Shown here: positions 44,728-54,288 of the stretch, piece by piece | Layout: each line of letters opens with the position of its first letter | Numbering within the stretch: the first letter of the stretch is position 1 | NCBI RefSeq assembly: GCF_000152785.1 | Contig: NZ_CH672414.1 | Coordinates: 2,063,639-2,127,638, forward strand | Reading direction: 5' to 3' | Length of the DNA stretch: 64,000 nucleotides | From: Yoonia vestfoldensis SKA53 | GTDB taxonomy: Bacteria > Pseudomonadota > Alphaproteobacteria > Rhodobacterales > Rhodobacteraceae | Position numbers and translations under genes: made by a program | Notes under the pieces: model-generated | Told to the model about the DNA's origin: nothing | Database searches by the model: none | The model's input: the letters and a program-made list of their open reading frames with translations, nothing else

Positions 44728-46071
44728 CTATGCTTCCAATGCGCGGCGCAGCAGTTCCAGATCATCCGCGATCTGGCTGTCCAGCAATTTCAGTTCTTCG
44801 ATCTTGCGCACGCCATGCATGACTGTCGTATGGTCGCGCCCCCCAAACCGCCGCCCAATTTCGGGCAAGGACCGGCTGGTCATCTGCTTGGCCAGATACA
44901 TCGCCATTTGCCGCGGGCGGGCATAATTACGCACGCGTTTCGGCCCGATCATATCGGACAGGCGAATGTTGTAATGTTCTGAAACCTTGCGCTGGATTTC
45001 TTCAACCGTGACCTTGCGATCCGACGCTTTAAGCACATCGGACAGGCAATCCTGTGTCAGTTCCAGATTAATCTCGCGGCCGACCAGGGATGCAAAGGCG
45101 AACAGCCGGGTCAGCGCGCCTTCGAGCACCCGAACATTGGTCGAAATGCGATGCGCAAGAAATTCAAGCACACCAGGTGCGACCGCCAGACCGGGGTATT
45201 GCGCCGAAAACGCATCGACCTTTGATTGCAGGATGCCAAGGCGCAGTTCATAATCAGTCGGGTGCAGGTCAACGACCAGCCCGCATTGCAGCCGCGACCT
45301 GATCCGGTCCTCGAGGTCCTTGATTTCACCCGGCGCACGGTCAGCGGAAATGATGATTTGCTTTTGGCCGTCCACCAGCGCGTTGAACGTGTGAAAAAAC
45401 TCTTCCTGCGTGCTGTCCTTGCCGGCAATGAATTGCACGTCATCGACCATCAGCACATCGACAGAACGGAACAATTGTTTGAAATCCATCATCTTGCGTT
45501 CGCGCAACGCGGTGATGAAGCGGTACATGAATTGTTCGGCGGACAGATACAGCACGTTCAATTCGGGCGACCGGCGCTGCAATTCATGCGCGATGGCGTG
45601 CATCAGATGAGTTTTCCCCAAGCCCACCCCACCATATAAAAACAGCGGGTTAAAGGTGACAGGCCCACCGTCGGCGACGCGGCGTGCGGCCGCATGGGCC
45701 AGTTCGTTGGGCTTGCCGACCACAAAGGTATCAAACGTAAACCGTGCATCCAGCGGAGAGCCGGAAATGTCGTCCACATTTACAATGCGGGCAGTGGGTT
45801 TCGGCGCAGGCTTTAGCGTGACCTGTGCGCTGACGGGTACCTTGAATTGCAGGCGCTGCACATCTTCGCCCTGCTGGCCCAACTGATAGATGATCTGATC
45901 ACCGAAATTCTGGGATACATAATTGCCGATGAAATTGGTCGGGACATGGAAGACGGCAACGCCATCAGCAAGTTGGGCAAATTCCAGTGGTTCGATCCAG
46001 TTGGAATAATTGTTAACCCCAAGTGCCCCCTTGAGTGTCAGAAGCACCTTTGCCCAGATATCGTTCGTCAT
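44728..46071 (-). CDS. dnaA: Chromosomal replication initiator DnaA
   Basis: Origin-binding AAA+ initiator, 447 residues. It has N-terminal domain I (MTNDIWAKVLLTLKGALG), Walker A LYGGVGLGKTHLMHAIAHEL, Walker B VLMVDDVQFIAGKDSTQEEFFHTFNAL and the DNA-binding signature GRRFGGRDHTTVMHGVRKIE at the C-terminus. ATG 46071 fits the family; the frame is open 33 nt further. The linker domain II is short. It is followed by dnaN and recF. Confidence 0.98.
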   Translation of the reverse strand: MTNDIWAKVLLTLKGALGVNNYSNWIEPLEFAQLADGVAVFHVPTNFIGNYVSQNFGDQIIYQLGQQGEDVQRLQFKVPVSAQVTLKPAPKPTARIVNVDDISGSPLDARFTFDTFVVGKPNELAHAAARRVADGGPVTFNPLFLYGGVGLGKTHLMHAIAHELQRRSPELNVLYLSAEQFMYRFITALRERKMMDFKQLFRSVDVLMVDDVQFIAGKDSTQEEFFHTFNALVDGQKQIIISADRAPGEIKDLEDRIRSRLQCGLVVDLHPTDYELRLGILQSKVDAFSAQYPGLAVAPGVLEFLAHRISTNVRVLEGALTRLFAFASLVGREINLELTQDCLSDVLKASDRKVTVEEIQRKVSEHYNIRLSDMIGPKRVRNYARPRQMAMYLAKQMTSRSLPEIGRRFGGRDHTTVMHGVRKIEELKLLDSQIADDLELLRRALEA

Positions 46072-46593
46072 TCTTTTCTTTACCCTAACCCCGCACAACC
46101 CCACAGCAGAGCCGCACCCATCCTCGCGATGTCACATCAGCGCCGAAAACGGCAATCTCTTCGCCCGAGGTCCCCACCCCAACCGAAATGCCATTTGTCA
46201 AACTAAGGTCCATTCAGGGCACACGACGAAAAGTCGCGCACCAAAACGGCAGACGAATGGTGACACAGCAGCACAGAACATCAAAGAGCAGCCCTTGATG
46301 TCCACACAGACACAAATGTCGGGACCCTACGTTGTCGCAGTGTACCCCCGTCACATTTGCATGAAGGCCGACCCTTTTATTCTGACAGCAGCCGCCACAG
46401 CAATGGGCGCACGGATGTCAAACTGGATCGATCCCCCCATGTCCCCCCGGAACGATGTGAATCGCTGGGTCAAGCTAGCAAGGGGTTTGGGGCTGCTTCA
46501 ACACAACAACGTGCTTGACTCTGACTTTACCTAAAAAGAATCTCTGGCCTCTGGGTTTTGCGTCAAAATCTTGGCCAGCCTGCAACACCTGCA
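46072..46593. other. Intergenic region between dnaA and rpsT, without a recognised gene
   Basis: This 520-bp stretch must hold the dnaA promoter (minus strand). I see no convincing DnaA boxes (TTATNCACA), so it is probably not oriC. A degenerate piece of the dispersed repeat (minus strand CCAGAGGCCAGAGATTCTTTTT, about 46531-46553) is present. A plus-strand open frame (46298-46534) has no ribosome-binding site and I do not call it. Confidence 0.5.
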
Positions 46594-46628
46594 CAAAAAA
46601 AGACGCGCCCCAAAAAAGGACGCGTCTT
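46594..46628 (-). terminator. Rho-independent terminator of rpsT
   Basis: On the minus strand AAGACGCGTCC, loop TTTTTT, GGGGCGCGTCTT, then a run of seven T. Confidence 0.9.
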
Positions 46629-46657
46629 GTCAAATCTGGCCGATAGTCGCCGGTGGT

Positions 46658-46921
46658 TCAGCCGATCGCTTTGACACGGGCCGACAGGCGCGACATTTTC
46701 CGCGCTGCGGTGTTCTTGTGAACAACGCCTTTGGTCACGCCGCGCATCAGCTCTGGCTGGGCAGCGCGCAATGCTGCGATTGCGACGGTCTGATCGCCAG
46801 TTGCGATTGCCTCTTCGACTTTGCGCAGGAATGTGCGGATGCGCGAACGGCGCATTTTGTTAACCTGGAAACGAGCGTCGTTCTGACGGGCCCGTTTTTT
46901 GGACTGTGGTGAGTTTGCCAT
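46658..46921 (-). CDS. rpsT: 30S ribosomal protein S20
   Basis: A basic 87-residue protein, [22 protein letters not shown]..., with the S20 helical pattern [41 protein letters not shown] 46921 is the family start; a longer in-frame start at 46945 is unlikely. Its own terminator follows, so dnaA has a separate promoter. Confidence 0.97.
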   Translation of the reverse strand: MANSPQSKKRARQNDARFQVNKMRRSRIRTFLRKVEEAIATGDQTVAIAALRAAQPELMRGVTKGVVHKNTAARKMSRLSARVKAIG

Positions 46922-47069
46922 GGGTCTTTCCCTTCGTCGGGTCAAATTAAAACTGTTAAGCGCAAAAAGCCCCGACCGGGTTCAGTACCGGTGATTCTGG
47001 CCTAAGCGGGCCTCTCGCGCATGTGGTGTCGGCATTAGTGCAGTTTTCCCGCAAAGGAAACCCGAAATA

Positions 47070-47846
47070 TCAACGATCGCGGAACTGCGCCTCGCGCTTT
47101 TCCAGAAAGGCAGTCATGCCTTCGGTCTGGTCATCGGTGGCGAACATCGACTGGAACAGCCGGCGTTCGTACTGCAGCCCTTCGGCCAGCGTGGTCTCGA
47201 AAGCCCGGTTCACCGCATCCTTAGCCGCGATTGCCGCAATCTGCGACTTTGCAGCGATCTTGACCGCAGCCTTGCGCGCCTCGCCAAGCAGATCCTTGGC
47301 GGGGACAACGCGGCTTACCAGCCCGCTGCGCTCCGCCTCGGCTGCATCCATGAAACGGCCTGTCAGATGCATGTCCATGGATTTTGATTTGCCGACGAAA
47401 CGGGTCAGGCGCTGGGTACCACCCAGCCCCGCAATGACACCAAGGTTGATCTCGGGCTGGCCGAATTTCGCGGTATCGGCGGCGATGATGAAATCGCACA
47501 TCATCGCCAGTTCGCATCCGCCGCCCAGCGCATAGCCTGCGACAGCAGCGATAATCGGCTTGCGGGTGCGGTTGAAACGGTCGGTTTCATTCTCAAAGAA
47601 CCGTGTTGTGTAAAGATCGACGAATGTCTTGTCCGCCATCTCGGCAATATCCGCACCTGCGGCGAATGCCTTTTCCGATCCGGTGATGATGATGCAGCGC
47701 ACCTTGTCGCTGGTGTCGGCCTCTTCCAGCGCGGTGCATAATTCGCGCAGCAGATCGCCGTTGAGCGCATTCAGCGCGTCGGGCCGGTTCAGCGTGATGG
47801 TCGCCACGTCGTCGCGCGTATCCACGATGATGTTCTCGTAAGCCAT
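47070..47846 (-). CDS. Enoyl-CoA hydratase (crotonase family)
   Basis: Hydrates trans-2-enoyl-CoA in beta-oxidation. The 258-residue product has the oxyanion-hole segments [15 protein letters not shown] and [15 protein letters not shown], and both expected catalytic glutamates: the one in [10 protein letters not shown] and the one in [20 protein letters not shown]. It resembles FadB1/PaaF-type hydratases. It lies between rpsT and mutM on the same strand, an arrangement common in Rhodobacterales. Confidence 0.95.
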   Translation of the reverse strand: MAYENIIVDTRDDVATITLNRPDALNALNGDLLRELCTALEEADTSDKVRCIIITGSEKAFAAGADIAEMADKTFVDLYTTRFFENETDRFNRTRKPIIAAVAGYALGGGCELAMMCDFIIAADTAKFGQPEINLGVIAGLGGTQRLTRFVGKSKSMDMHLTGRFMDAAEAERSGLVSRVVPAKDLLGEARKAAVKIAAKSQIAAIAAKDAVNRAFETTLAEGLQYERRLFQSMFATDDQTEGMTAFLEKREAQFRDR

Positions 47847-47872
47847 GCTGCCGTCCTTTGCTGATGGTCAGG

Positions 47873-47891
47873 CCTTTGTGCTTAACAAAGG
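47873..47891. other. Hairpin between mutM and the enoyl-CoA hydratase gene
   Basis: CCTTTGT-GCTTA-ACAAAGG: perfect 7-bp arms, no T run, in the 60-nt gap after mutM. It could be a weak terminator or mRNA stem. Confidence 0.35.
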
Positions 47892-47907
47892 CTGCGGCTG
47901 GTTCAAG

Positions 47908-48759
47908 TTATCTTTGGCATTGCGCACAAAAGAAAGATGACCGGCCCGATTGTACGATTCGGCTGATCGGGCGGGCACAGTCTGGGGTGACACAGGGCGC
48001 GCCTTCACGGTCATAAACCTGAAACCCGTGCTGGAAATAACCCAACTCACCATCACTTTGCCGGTAGTCGCGCAGGCTTGATCCGCCCGCGGCGATCGCC
48101 TCGTGCAGCACATCGCGGATCAGCGGCACCAATGACGCCACCCGGCGCGCGGCGATTTGACCCGCCTTGCGCCGTGGGTCGATACCCGCGCGGAACAGCA
48201 CCTCGCAAACATAGATATTGCCCAGACCTGCCACGATCCGCTGGTCGAGCAAGGCCGATTTGATCGGCGTGTTGCGCCCTTTCAGCCGGGCGACCAGGTA
48301 GGTTTCGTCGAACGCATTGCCCAAGGGTTCCGGCCCCAGATCGCGGATCAGCCAGTGATCGTCCTGCGCTGCTGTCGGCATCAGGTCCATCGCGCCGAAA
48401 CGGCGGGCATCGTTAAACGTGATCCGCGCGCCACCATCCATATGCAGGACAACGTGGTCATGTTTGGCGGGTGCCGGATGCGGGTGGTAGAATGCGCCCT
48501 GTGCCGCCCCGGACACCAGAATCCGGCCCGACATGCCCAGATGGATCAACAATGTCTCGGCACTGTCCAGATCGACCAGTATGTATTTCGACCGCCGCCG
48601 CAGACCCAGAACGCGCCGCCCGGTCAGACGATCTGCCATGTTTTCAGGGAAAGGCCAACGCAGGTCGGGGCGGTTCACCTCGGCCTTTGCGATCAACTGC
48701 CCTGTCATGACGGGGGCTATTCCGGCCTTGACGGTTTCGACCTCGGGCAATTCGGGCAT
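47908..48759 (-). CDS. mutM: Formamidopyrimidine-DNA glycosylase
   Basis: Removes 8-oxoguanine and ring-opened purines, with beta/delta lyase activity. The 283-residue product begins [13 protein letters not shown] (catalytic Pro2, Glu3), has the helix-two-turn-helix segment [26 protein letters not shown] and ends with the zinc finger [28 protein letters not shown]. It is divergent from ubiE with 85 nt between the start codons. Confidence 0.98.
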   Translation of the reverse strand: MPELPEVETVKAGIAPVMTGQLIAKAEVNRPDLRWPFPENMADRLTGRRVLGLRRRSKYILVDLDSAETLLIHLGMSGRILVSGAAQGAFYHPHPAPAKHDHVVLHMDGGARITFNDARRFGAMDLMPTAAQDDHWLIRDLGPEPLGNAFDETYLVARLKGRNTPIKSALLDQRIVAGLGNIYVCEVLFRAGIDPRRKAGQIAARRVASLVPLIRDVLHEAIAAGGSSLRDYRQSDGELGYFQHGFQVYDREGAPCVTPDCARPISRIVQSGRSSFFCAQCQR

Positions 48760-48844
48760 GGCGGACTTTCTATCGGCAGGTCGGCGTTGTAAGCCTTTGT
48801 CTGCGCCCTATAGTTGGGACGAGCGCAAAGGACCACAAGCACCG

Positions 48845-49597
48845 ATGACCGACGATACAGAAAAGACCACCCATTTCGGTTTCGACACCGTCCGCGAAGA
48901 TGAAAAGGCAGGCCGCGTGCAGGGCGTGTTTTCCTCTGTCGCCAGCAAATATGACATCATGAACGACGTGATGTCCGGCGGTATCCACCGGATCTGGAAA
49001 GATGCCATGATGGATTGGCTTGCCCCACGACCCGGGCAGCGGTTGCTGGATGTCGCAGGCGGCACCGGCGATGTGTCGTTTCGGTTTCTCAAACGCGCGG
49101 GGCGCGGCCATGCGACCGTGCTGGACCTGACCGAATCCATGCTGGTCGCCGGGCGCAAACGCGCCGAAGCGGCACAGATGTCCGACAGCCTCGACTGGGT
49201 CGTGGGCGATGCGATGGCCCTGCCATTCGAGGCGAACACCTTTGACGTCTATACGATTTCTTTCGGGATCAGAAACGTGACCCGTCCCCAAGACGCGCTG
49301 GCCGAGGCGTTTCGCGTGCTCAAGCCCGGCGGGCGGTTGATGGTACTGGAATTCAGCCAGATCCCGAACCCGATGTTGCAGGCCGCCTATGACGCCTATT
49401 CGTTCAACGTGATCCCTCGCATGGGCCAGATCATCGCAGGCGACCGTGACAGTTACCAATATCTTGTCGAATCGATCCGGCAATTCCCCGATCAGGACAC
49501 TTTCCTTGGCATGGTCCGCGATGCAGGATTCGGGAATGCGAAGTACCGCAACCTGACCATGGGTGTCGCCGCGCTGCACTCAGGGTGGAAGATTTAG
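48845..49597 (+). CDS. ubiE: Demethylmenaquinone/2-methoxy-6-polyprenyl-1,4-benzoquinol methylase
   Basis: C-methyltransferase of ubiquinone synthesis. The 250-residue product shows [25 protein letters not shown], the SAM-binding [16 protein letters not shown], and [35 protein letters not shown] 48845 ([16 protein letters not shown]) matches the family. ubiB starts 2 nt after its stop. Confidence 0.98.
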   Translation: MTDDTEKTTHFGFDTVREDEKAGRVQGVFSSVASKYDIMNDVMSGGIHRIWKDAMMDWLAPRPGQRLLDVAGGTGDVSFRFLKRAGRGHATVLDLTESMLVAGRKRAEAAQMSDSLDWVVGDAMALPFEANTFDVYTISFGIRNVTRPQDALAEAFRVLKPGGRLMVLEFSQIPNPMLQAAYDAYSFNVIPRMGQIIAGDRDSYQYLVESIRQFPDQDTFLGMVRDAGFGNAKYRNLTMGVAALHSGWKI

Positions 49598-49598
49598 G

Positions 49599-51128
49599 GT
49601 GCGCGGACCTCACAACATCATCCGGCTGATCCGGACCGGGGCGACGCTGGAGCGTACCGGTGCAATGAAGGTGATCCTTGACGCCTTTGATGTCGGGTTG
49701 TTGCTGCGCATCACGCTACGATCCTTGGTCTGGCCGTTCCAATGGCTGGGCTACAAGGGCGATCCGTCGATGCCGCCCGCGCCCCGCGCGCTGACGGCAC
49801 TTGGCCCTGCTTACATCAAATTCGGGCAGATCCTGTCGACACGCCCCGATGTCGTCGGTGAGGACATGGCCGTGCAGCTGCGCGTGCTGCAGGACAAGCT
49901 GCCGCCCTTTTCCATGGCCGAGGCCAAGGCCGAAATCCAGCGCGAGCTGGGGATGCCCGTGGAAAAGCTGTTTTCCACCTTTTCTGCCCCCGTCGCCGCC
50001 GCATCACTGGCGCAGGTCCACAAGGCCCATCTGGCCGACACGGGCGAAGCTGTCGCCGTCAAGATCCTGCGCCCCGGCATCGAAAAGGCATTTCGCCGCG
50101 ACATTGACGCGTTTTATTTTGCGGCCCGCACGATCGAGGTGCTGTCACCCTCGTCGCGCCGCCTGCGCCCGATGGATGTGATCACCCATTTCGAAGGCGT
50201 GGTAATGGGCGAACTTGATCTGCGGCTGGAAAGCTCTGCGGCAGCCGAATTCGCCGCCAATACCAAGGATGATCTGGGTTTCACCGTGCCACAGGTGCGC
50301 TGGCATCTGTCAGGGCGGCGGGTGATGACGCTGGACTGGGCCGAAGGAATCGGGATCGGGGATAATGCAGCACTAGATGCCGCCGGACACGACCGGCGGG
50401 CGCTGGCAGACCGTGTGCTGGGGTTATTTTTGAATCATGCGCTGCGCGACGGCTATTTCCACGGCGACATGCACCAGGGGAATCTCAAGGTCAGCGCGAC
50501 CGGAGAGATCATCGCCTATGATTTCGGGATCATGGGGCGGATCGACGAATATACCCGCCGCGTTTATGCCGAAATCCTGTTCGGGTTTATCCGCAAGGAT
50601 TACCAGCGCGTGGCCGAAGTGCATTTCGAGGCGGGTTATGTCCCTGCCAACCGCGACGTCGATGAATTCGCCCGCGCCCTGCGCGCAGTGGGCGAACCGA
50701 TATTTGGCATGGATGCCAGCCGCATTTCGATGGCGCGGCTTTTGGCCTATCTGTTCGAGGTGACCGAGCGTTTCGGCATGGAAACCCGCACCGAGCTGAT
50801 CCATTTGCAGCGCACAATGGTCGTGGTCGAAGGCGTGGCCCGTTCGCTCGACCCGCGGATGAATATCTGGGAAGTCGCGAAACCTGTGGTCGAAGACTAT
50901 ATCAAGCAAAGCATTGGGCCAAAGGCCCTGCTGCGCGACCTTGGCCGCACGGCAATGATCCTGTCGCGGTTCGGCCCGCAGCTACCGCGTCTTGCCGAAC
51001 AGGCGTTGATCCGCCTGAACAACCCCGCGCCCGAACCCAAACCACAACGCCGGATCGCGCGCCTGTCGTGGATGGCGCTGGGGGGCGTGTTGGTTGGCGG
51101 TGCAATGTGGCTTGGCCAGATGATGTAG
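49599..51128 (+). CDS. ubiB: Ubiquinone biosynthesis protein kinase-like UbiB
   Basis: ABC1/ADCK-type atypical kinase needed for ubiquinone synthesis, 509 residues. The hallmark KxGQ motif is present as YIKFGQILSTRPDVVGEDM; further AAASLAQVHKAHL (Ala-rich loop), VAVKILRPGIEKAF, HGDMHQGNL and DFGIMGRID. Two C-terminal membrane helices are expected; one is clear (LSWMALGGVLVGGAMWLGQMM). Start GTG at 49599, inferred from spacing to ubiE; the frame is open inside ubiE. Confidence 0.95.
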   Translation: MRGPHNIIRLIRTGATLERTGAMKVILDAFDVGLLLRITLRSLVWPFQWLGYKGDPSMPPAPRALTALGPAYIKFGQILSTRPDVVGEDMAVQLRVLQDKLPPFSMAEAKAEIQRELGMPVEKLFSTFSAPVAAASLAQVHKAHLADTGEAVAVKILRPGIEKAFRRDIDAFYFAARTIEVLSPSSRRLRPMDVITHFEGVVMGELDLRLESSAAAEFAANTKDDLGFTVPQVRWHLSGRRVMTLDWAEGIGIGDNAALDAAGHDRRALADRVLGLFLNHALRDGYFHGDMHQGNLKVSATGEIIAYDFGIMGRIDEYTRRVYAEILFGFIRKDYQRVAEVHFEAGYVPANRDVDEFARALRAVGEPIFGMDASRISMARLLAYLFEVTERFGMETRTELIHLQRTMVVVEGVARSLDPRMNIWEVAKPVVEDYIKQSIGPKALLRDLGRTAMILSRFGPQLPRLAEQALIRLNNPAPEPKPQRRIARLSWMALGGVLVGGAMWLGQMM

Positions 51129-51241
51129 CGTGTTGGATTATGTCGTGTGTGTGTCCGTCCGCCAGTGCCTTGGTTGGCGATTTGCGCGCCATAATCTGCG
51201 GTGATTTGTCCATGAGGACCGCAGACACGCATCGTCACTGA

Positions 51242-51898
51242 TCATGACGGACTGCGCAGAGCCGTCACGTCGCCTACTCGAATCATGATACCGCCATGTG
51301 CGACAAGGCTGGTTTGACCGGCAAAAGACTGGACCTCTGTTACCGTGTTATAGGTCTCGACCGGGTTTTCACCCAAAACCTCACCATCGCTCAGGCTCGC
51401 AAAGGCGAAGCTGTACACACCATCTGGTACCACGACCCCGTTGCGGCCGACACCGTCCCATTGCACAGGATCGGTCGTGGCGGGTGACGCAAAACGGTGC
51501 ACCACGGCTCCGCTGGCATCGCGAACAACAATTTCGCCTGCGGTCGCAGCCGCCATAGGGTTGGGATGCAATGTGACAGGCGCGCCATCAAAATAGACGG
51601 GCGCAGGGGCGCGCACCTCCTTGCCGACCCAGGAAGCCAATCCGGAAACTCCGATTTGCAACGAAAGCCCCCGCAACAGATCGTTCGTCAGTACGGCCTG
51701 TTCAACACCTGAAAATGTCGCCAACTGCGTCGCGAAATCCGCTGATTCAACTGGATTGAGCGGATCTTGATTTTTCATTTGCGCGGTCAGCATTCGCAAG
51801 AAGGTTTCAAAATCCGAACTGATCGCAGATTGGGACTCCGCTACCGACGGCGAGCGATTCGTTGTAATGGCGCTGCTAGATTGAGGGATTTCCATCAT
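51242..51898 (-). CDS. flgD: Flagellar hook capping protein FlgD
   Basis: Scaffold for hook assembly. The 218-residue product has the conserved N-terminus FETFLRMLTAQMKNQDPLNPVESADFATQLATFSGVEQAVLTNDLL and a C-terminal FlgD Ig/tudor-like part (VVRDASGAVVHRFASPATTDPVQWDGVGRNGVVVPDGVYSF). It follows fliK by 6 nt on the same strand. Confidence 0.95.
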   Translation of the reverse strand: MMEIPQSSSAITTNRSPSVAESQSAISSDFETFLRMLTAQMKNQDPLNPVESADFATQLATFSGVEQAVLTNDLLRGLSLQIGVSGLASWVGKEVRAPAPVYFDGAPVTLHPNPMAAATAGEIVVRDASGAVVHRFASPATTDPVQWDGVGRNGVVVPDGVYSFAFASLSDGEVLGENPVETYNTVTEVQSFAGQTSLVAHGGIMIRVGDVTALRSPS

Positions 51899-51904
51899 TT
51901 CTCC

Positions 51905-53173
51905 TTAAAGGCGCAGGTCAAGGCCGCCACGCGGCTGCCGCATGCCCGTTTGTTCAGGCGCCTGTGTTTCGGTGGTATCCTCGGCATTTTCGGTCAACGG
52001 ACTGGCGTCATGGCGCGCCTCGTCCTGTGTGCGTCCGTCGCCGAAATCAAAGGAAATATCGTTATATCCAAGGCTGCGAAATTCCTGTGCCAAGGTATCA
52101 ATGTGACGCCGCAGCAAATCGGCCGTTTCTGGCCGTTCGGCGTTGATATGCAACATAAGGGTACCATCGGTCAGCGACATGCTCATCCGGACCCGCCCCA
52201 ATTCTTCGGGGTTGAGCGCGATTTCGGTCGGTTGCCCCGCGGTCTGCGTGATCGTGACGGCCAGCTGCTGCGCAACATGACGGGCAAGACCAGGCGCAGA
52301 TTGCGCTTCCGACGTTTTGGCCACGCCCGAAGCCGTGTCGCCAGCCGGGGCAAAGGGCAAGGTGGATTCGTCACCACCCAGAGCAGCGTCCACCTTGGGG
52401 TCCAGCCCTTTGACAATCGGGATCACAAGTTCAGGCCGCTTGATCGCTGTGGCAACAGGCGACATTGGCACTGTCCGATCCATGACGGTTGCTGGCGGCA
52501 AAGGCTCGGGGATGTCGCGCGTCGCCAGCGGCGCAGACGAAGGCATCTGCGCCGCAACAGGCGACGGCGCAATTGTTGGCTGAGCCGCAACAGTACTCGC
52601 GATACGCGCAACTGGTGCGCCCTCCTTGATGGCGGTCTCGCGCTTGGTCGGACCAGCATCTGTATCAGCCAAACCGGCCCGGGCAATTTCCTCTGCGGAT
52701 ACGGGCTGACGCGCACCGGGCAGCACCGTCACCAGCGCTGCTACATCAGCCGCATCGGCAGGCGGCGGTGCTGCGGGCGCGGCTGGCTGATCGAACATCA
52801 TCTGGATCAGTGCATGTTGGGTGATTTTAACCGGCAGGCGGGGGTCACCCGCAGGCAAGAAGGGAACGGCACCTTTCTGGTCAGGGCTGCCAGCAATCTT
52901 CACAGGCTCCGCCGTTGTAAGCGGCACCAAATCAGCACCCATTTCCCCCGTCACGTCATCGGCAAGCATCAGCATGTCCGGATCAGAGCCCACAGATACT
53001 GTCTGGTCAGGGGGCATGATCACCACCTCGATCAAAGGCTGTGGGTCAACCGCCGCCAATCCGGCAGCGGCATCATAGGTCAGTTGAAAATCGTTCTGCC
53101 CTGCCAGCGCGACAGCCCCTGCAGGGGCCACAGGCAGCGCCGACGCGGCGGGGATCAAATGGGGCACAAGCAT
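51905..53173 (-). CDS. fliK: Flagellar hook-length control protein FliK
   Basis: Secreted molecular ruler of the hook. The 422-residue product is low in complexity (Ala/Pro/Thr-rich) for about 300 residues and ends with the Flg_hook domain: TEIALNPEELGRVRMSMSLTDGTLMLHINAERPETADLLRRHIDTLAQEFRSLGYN. The ATG at 53173 has AGGA at 7 nt; an ATG at 53212 is open but lacks a ribosome-binding site. Cotranscribed with flgD, divergent from flgJ-like gene. Confidence 0.9.
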   Translation of the reverse strand: MLVPHLIPAASALPVAPAGAVALAGQNDFQLTYDAAAGLAAVDPQPLIEVVIMPPDQTVSVGSDPDMLMLADDVTGEMGADLVPLTTAEPVKIAGSPDQKGAVPFLPAGDPRLPVKITQHALIQMMFDQPAAPAAPPPADAADVAALVTVLPGARQPVSAEEIARAGLADTDAGPTKRETAIKEGAPVARIASTVAAQPTIAPSPVAAQMPSSAPLATRDIPEPLPPATVMDRTVPMSPVATAIKRPELVIPIVKGLDPKVDAALGGDESTLPFAPAGDTASGVAKTSEAQSAPGLARHVAQQLAVTITQTAGQPTEIALNPEELGRVRMSMSLTDGTLMLHINAERPETADLLRRHIDTLAQEFRSLGYNDISFDFGDGRTQDEARHDASPLTENAEDTTETQAPEQTGMRQPRGGLDLRL

Positions 53174-53276
53174 GCAATGTCCTGTCAAATAAAGTTCGAC
53201 AGCTTGTGACATAAGAAAATTACTGAATGTTTACGGCTTTATCGCAGGATGAAAAAAATCACTGACGGAGCCGGAC

Positions 53277-53570
53277 ATGACCATCATCCCCGTATTGTCA
53301 CCCCCACGGGGGCCGATCGCCATACCCGAATCGCTGCGCGGCGATACCAAACTGCGCGAAGCCGCTCAAAAACTCGAAGCAACGTTTCTGGCGGAAATGC
53401 TGAAATCGGCAGGGCTCGGGACCAGCCGACCAGCTTTCGGCGGCGGCATCGGAGAGGATCAGTTTTCATCCTTCCTACGCGATGCACAGTCGATCGAGCT
53501 GGCAAAATCAGGTGGAATCGGGCTTGCCGAATCGCTGTTCAACGCAATGAAGCGCAGCATTGATGCGTGA
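53277..53570 (+). CDS. FlgJ-like rod-binding protein (without muramidase domain)
   Basis: A 97-residue protein matching the rod-binding domain: LREAAQKLEATFLAEMLKSAGLGTSRPAFGGGIGEDQFSSFLRDAQSIELAKSGGIGLAESLFNAM. It corresponds to the short FlgJ/chemotactic-signal-response form of alphaproteobacteria, in which the cell-wall hydrolase is a separate protein. GGAG lies 6 nt before the ATG. It overlaps the following gene by 8 nt. Confidence 0.88.
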   Translation: MTIIPVLSPPRGPIAIPESLRGDTKLREAAQKLEATFLAEMLKSAGLGTSRPAFGGGIGEDQFSSFLRDAQSIELAKSGGIGLAESLFNAMKRSIDA

Positions 53571-53904
53571 CCCTACGGTATCCGAATTGCGCAGCGTGTT
53601 AGCGGCAGAAACTGCAGCGATCCTTGCCGGGCAATATGCACAGCTTGACGATCTGGCCGCGCGCAAGGACCAGCTGTTCAACGCATTGCAACAGGCGCCG
53701 CGCGCGGCGGCGGATCTGCGCGCGATATCGCGGATGCTTGCGCGAAACCAGGCGCTGCTCGCGGCAGCATTGAAAGGCATCAGCGCGGCGCGCCTGCGGC
53801 TGACGGCGCTCAAGGCGGTGCGTGACGGCTTGCAGGTCTACGATCAGTCAGGGCGCTTTGCAGCCAGCCCTATCACACGGCCTGATCTGGTCAGGAAGGC
53901 CTGA
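53563..53904 (+). CDS. Probable FlgN-like flagellar chaperone
   Basis: A 113-residue helical protein rich in Ala, Leu and Arg (LRSVLAAETAAILAGQYAQLDDLAARKDQLFNAL...), the pattern of FlgN-type hook-filament junction chaperones, following a flgJ-like gene with 8 nt overlap. The assignment rests on helical character and position; sequence hallmarks of this family are weak. Confidence 0.55.
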   Translation: MRDPTVSELRSVLAAETAAILAGQYAQLDDLAARKDQLFNALQQAPRAAADLRAISRMLARNQALLAAALKGISAARLRLTALKAVRDGLQVYDQSGRFAASPITRPDLVRKA

Positions 53905-54085
53905 TTTGACTCGAATTGGCTGAATCAGCGTTCTGGAGATTAATCCGTTGTTCAGAATCCAACGATTAAGTCACAGCACTGCCCGAATGGCAGGATGACA
54001 GGCACCAAGGTGCTCGGATCAACGTCAGAATGGCGCGACAACCTGCATATCCGCAGCTTTATGAACCAACCCGGCGCAAAGCGCC
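53905..54085. other. Intergenic region downstream of the flagellar genes
   Basis: No gene recognised. An imperfect inverted repeat, TTAATCCGTTG / CAACGATTAA (53940-53968), could be a transcript end. Two small plus-strand frames (53995-54108, 54030-54134) overlap the motB remnant and are not supported. Confidence 0.4.
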
Positions 54086-54196
54086 TTATGAAGGACCTAC
54101 AATCATAGCGACCTTCCAAGCGCCACCGTGGTGACCGCCGCCAGAGATCACCTTTTTACGTTTTATGATCGTCGGCGTGTTTTTATCTTTTGTCAT
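54086..54196 (-). pseudogene. motB: Truncated motB remnant (N-terminal 30 codons)
   Basis: A 36-codon frame begins MTKDKNTPTIIKRKKVISG and continues GGHHGGAWKVA, the invariant cytoplasmic N-terminus of the flagellar stator protein MotB (normally followed by YADFVTAMMAFFLLMWLL). Immediately after WKVA the match ends and the frame stops (MIVGPS, TAA). The membrane helix with the proton-carrying Asp and the OmpA domain are absent. Divergent position after fliK/flgJ/flgN genes fits a former flagellar locus. I interpret it as the scar of a deletion or rearrangement at the border with the bacteriochlorophyll genes. Confidence 0.8.
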
Positions 54197-54288
54197 CCCG
54201 CACCTCTGCCACCCGGTGCCACGTTTAGCTTCACGGGTGTGAAGAGGAAATTAATGCCGCAATACGATTAAAATATCAGGAAATACGC

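Noticed and set aside
46298-46534. A 78-codon plus-strand frame between dnaA and rpsT
   Set aside because: No ribosome-binding site, no family resemblance, and the region must hold the dnaA promoter.
46072-46657. Possible replication origin next to dnaA
   Set aside because: No cluster of DnaA boxes or AT-rich unwinding element is visible; in alphaproteobacteria oriC is often elsewhere.
53995-54134. Two small plus-strand frames (53995-54108 and 54030-54134)
   Set aside because: They overlap the motB remnant in antisense, lack ribosome-binding sites and match nothing I recognise.
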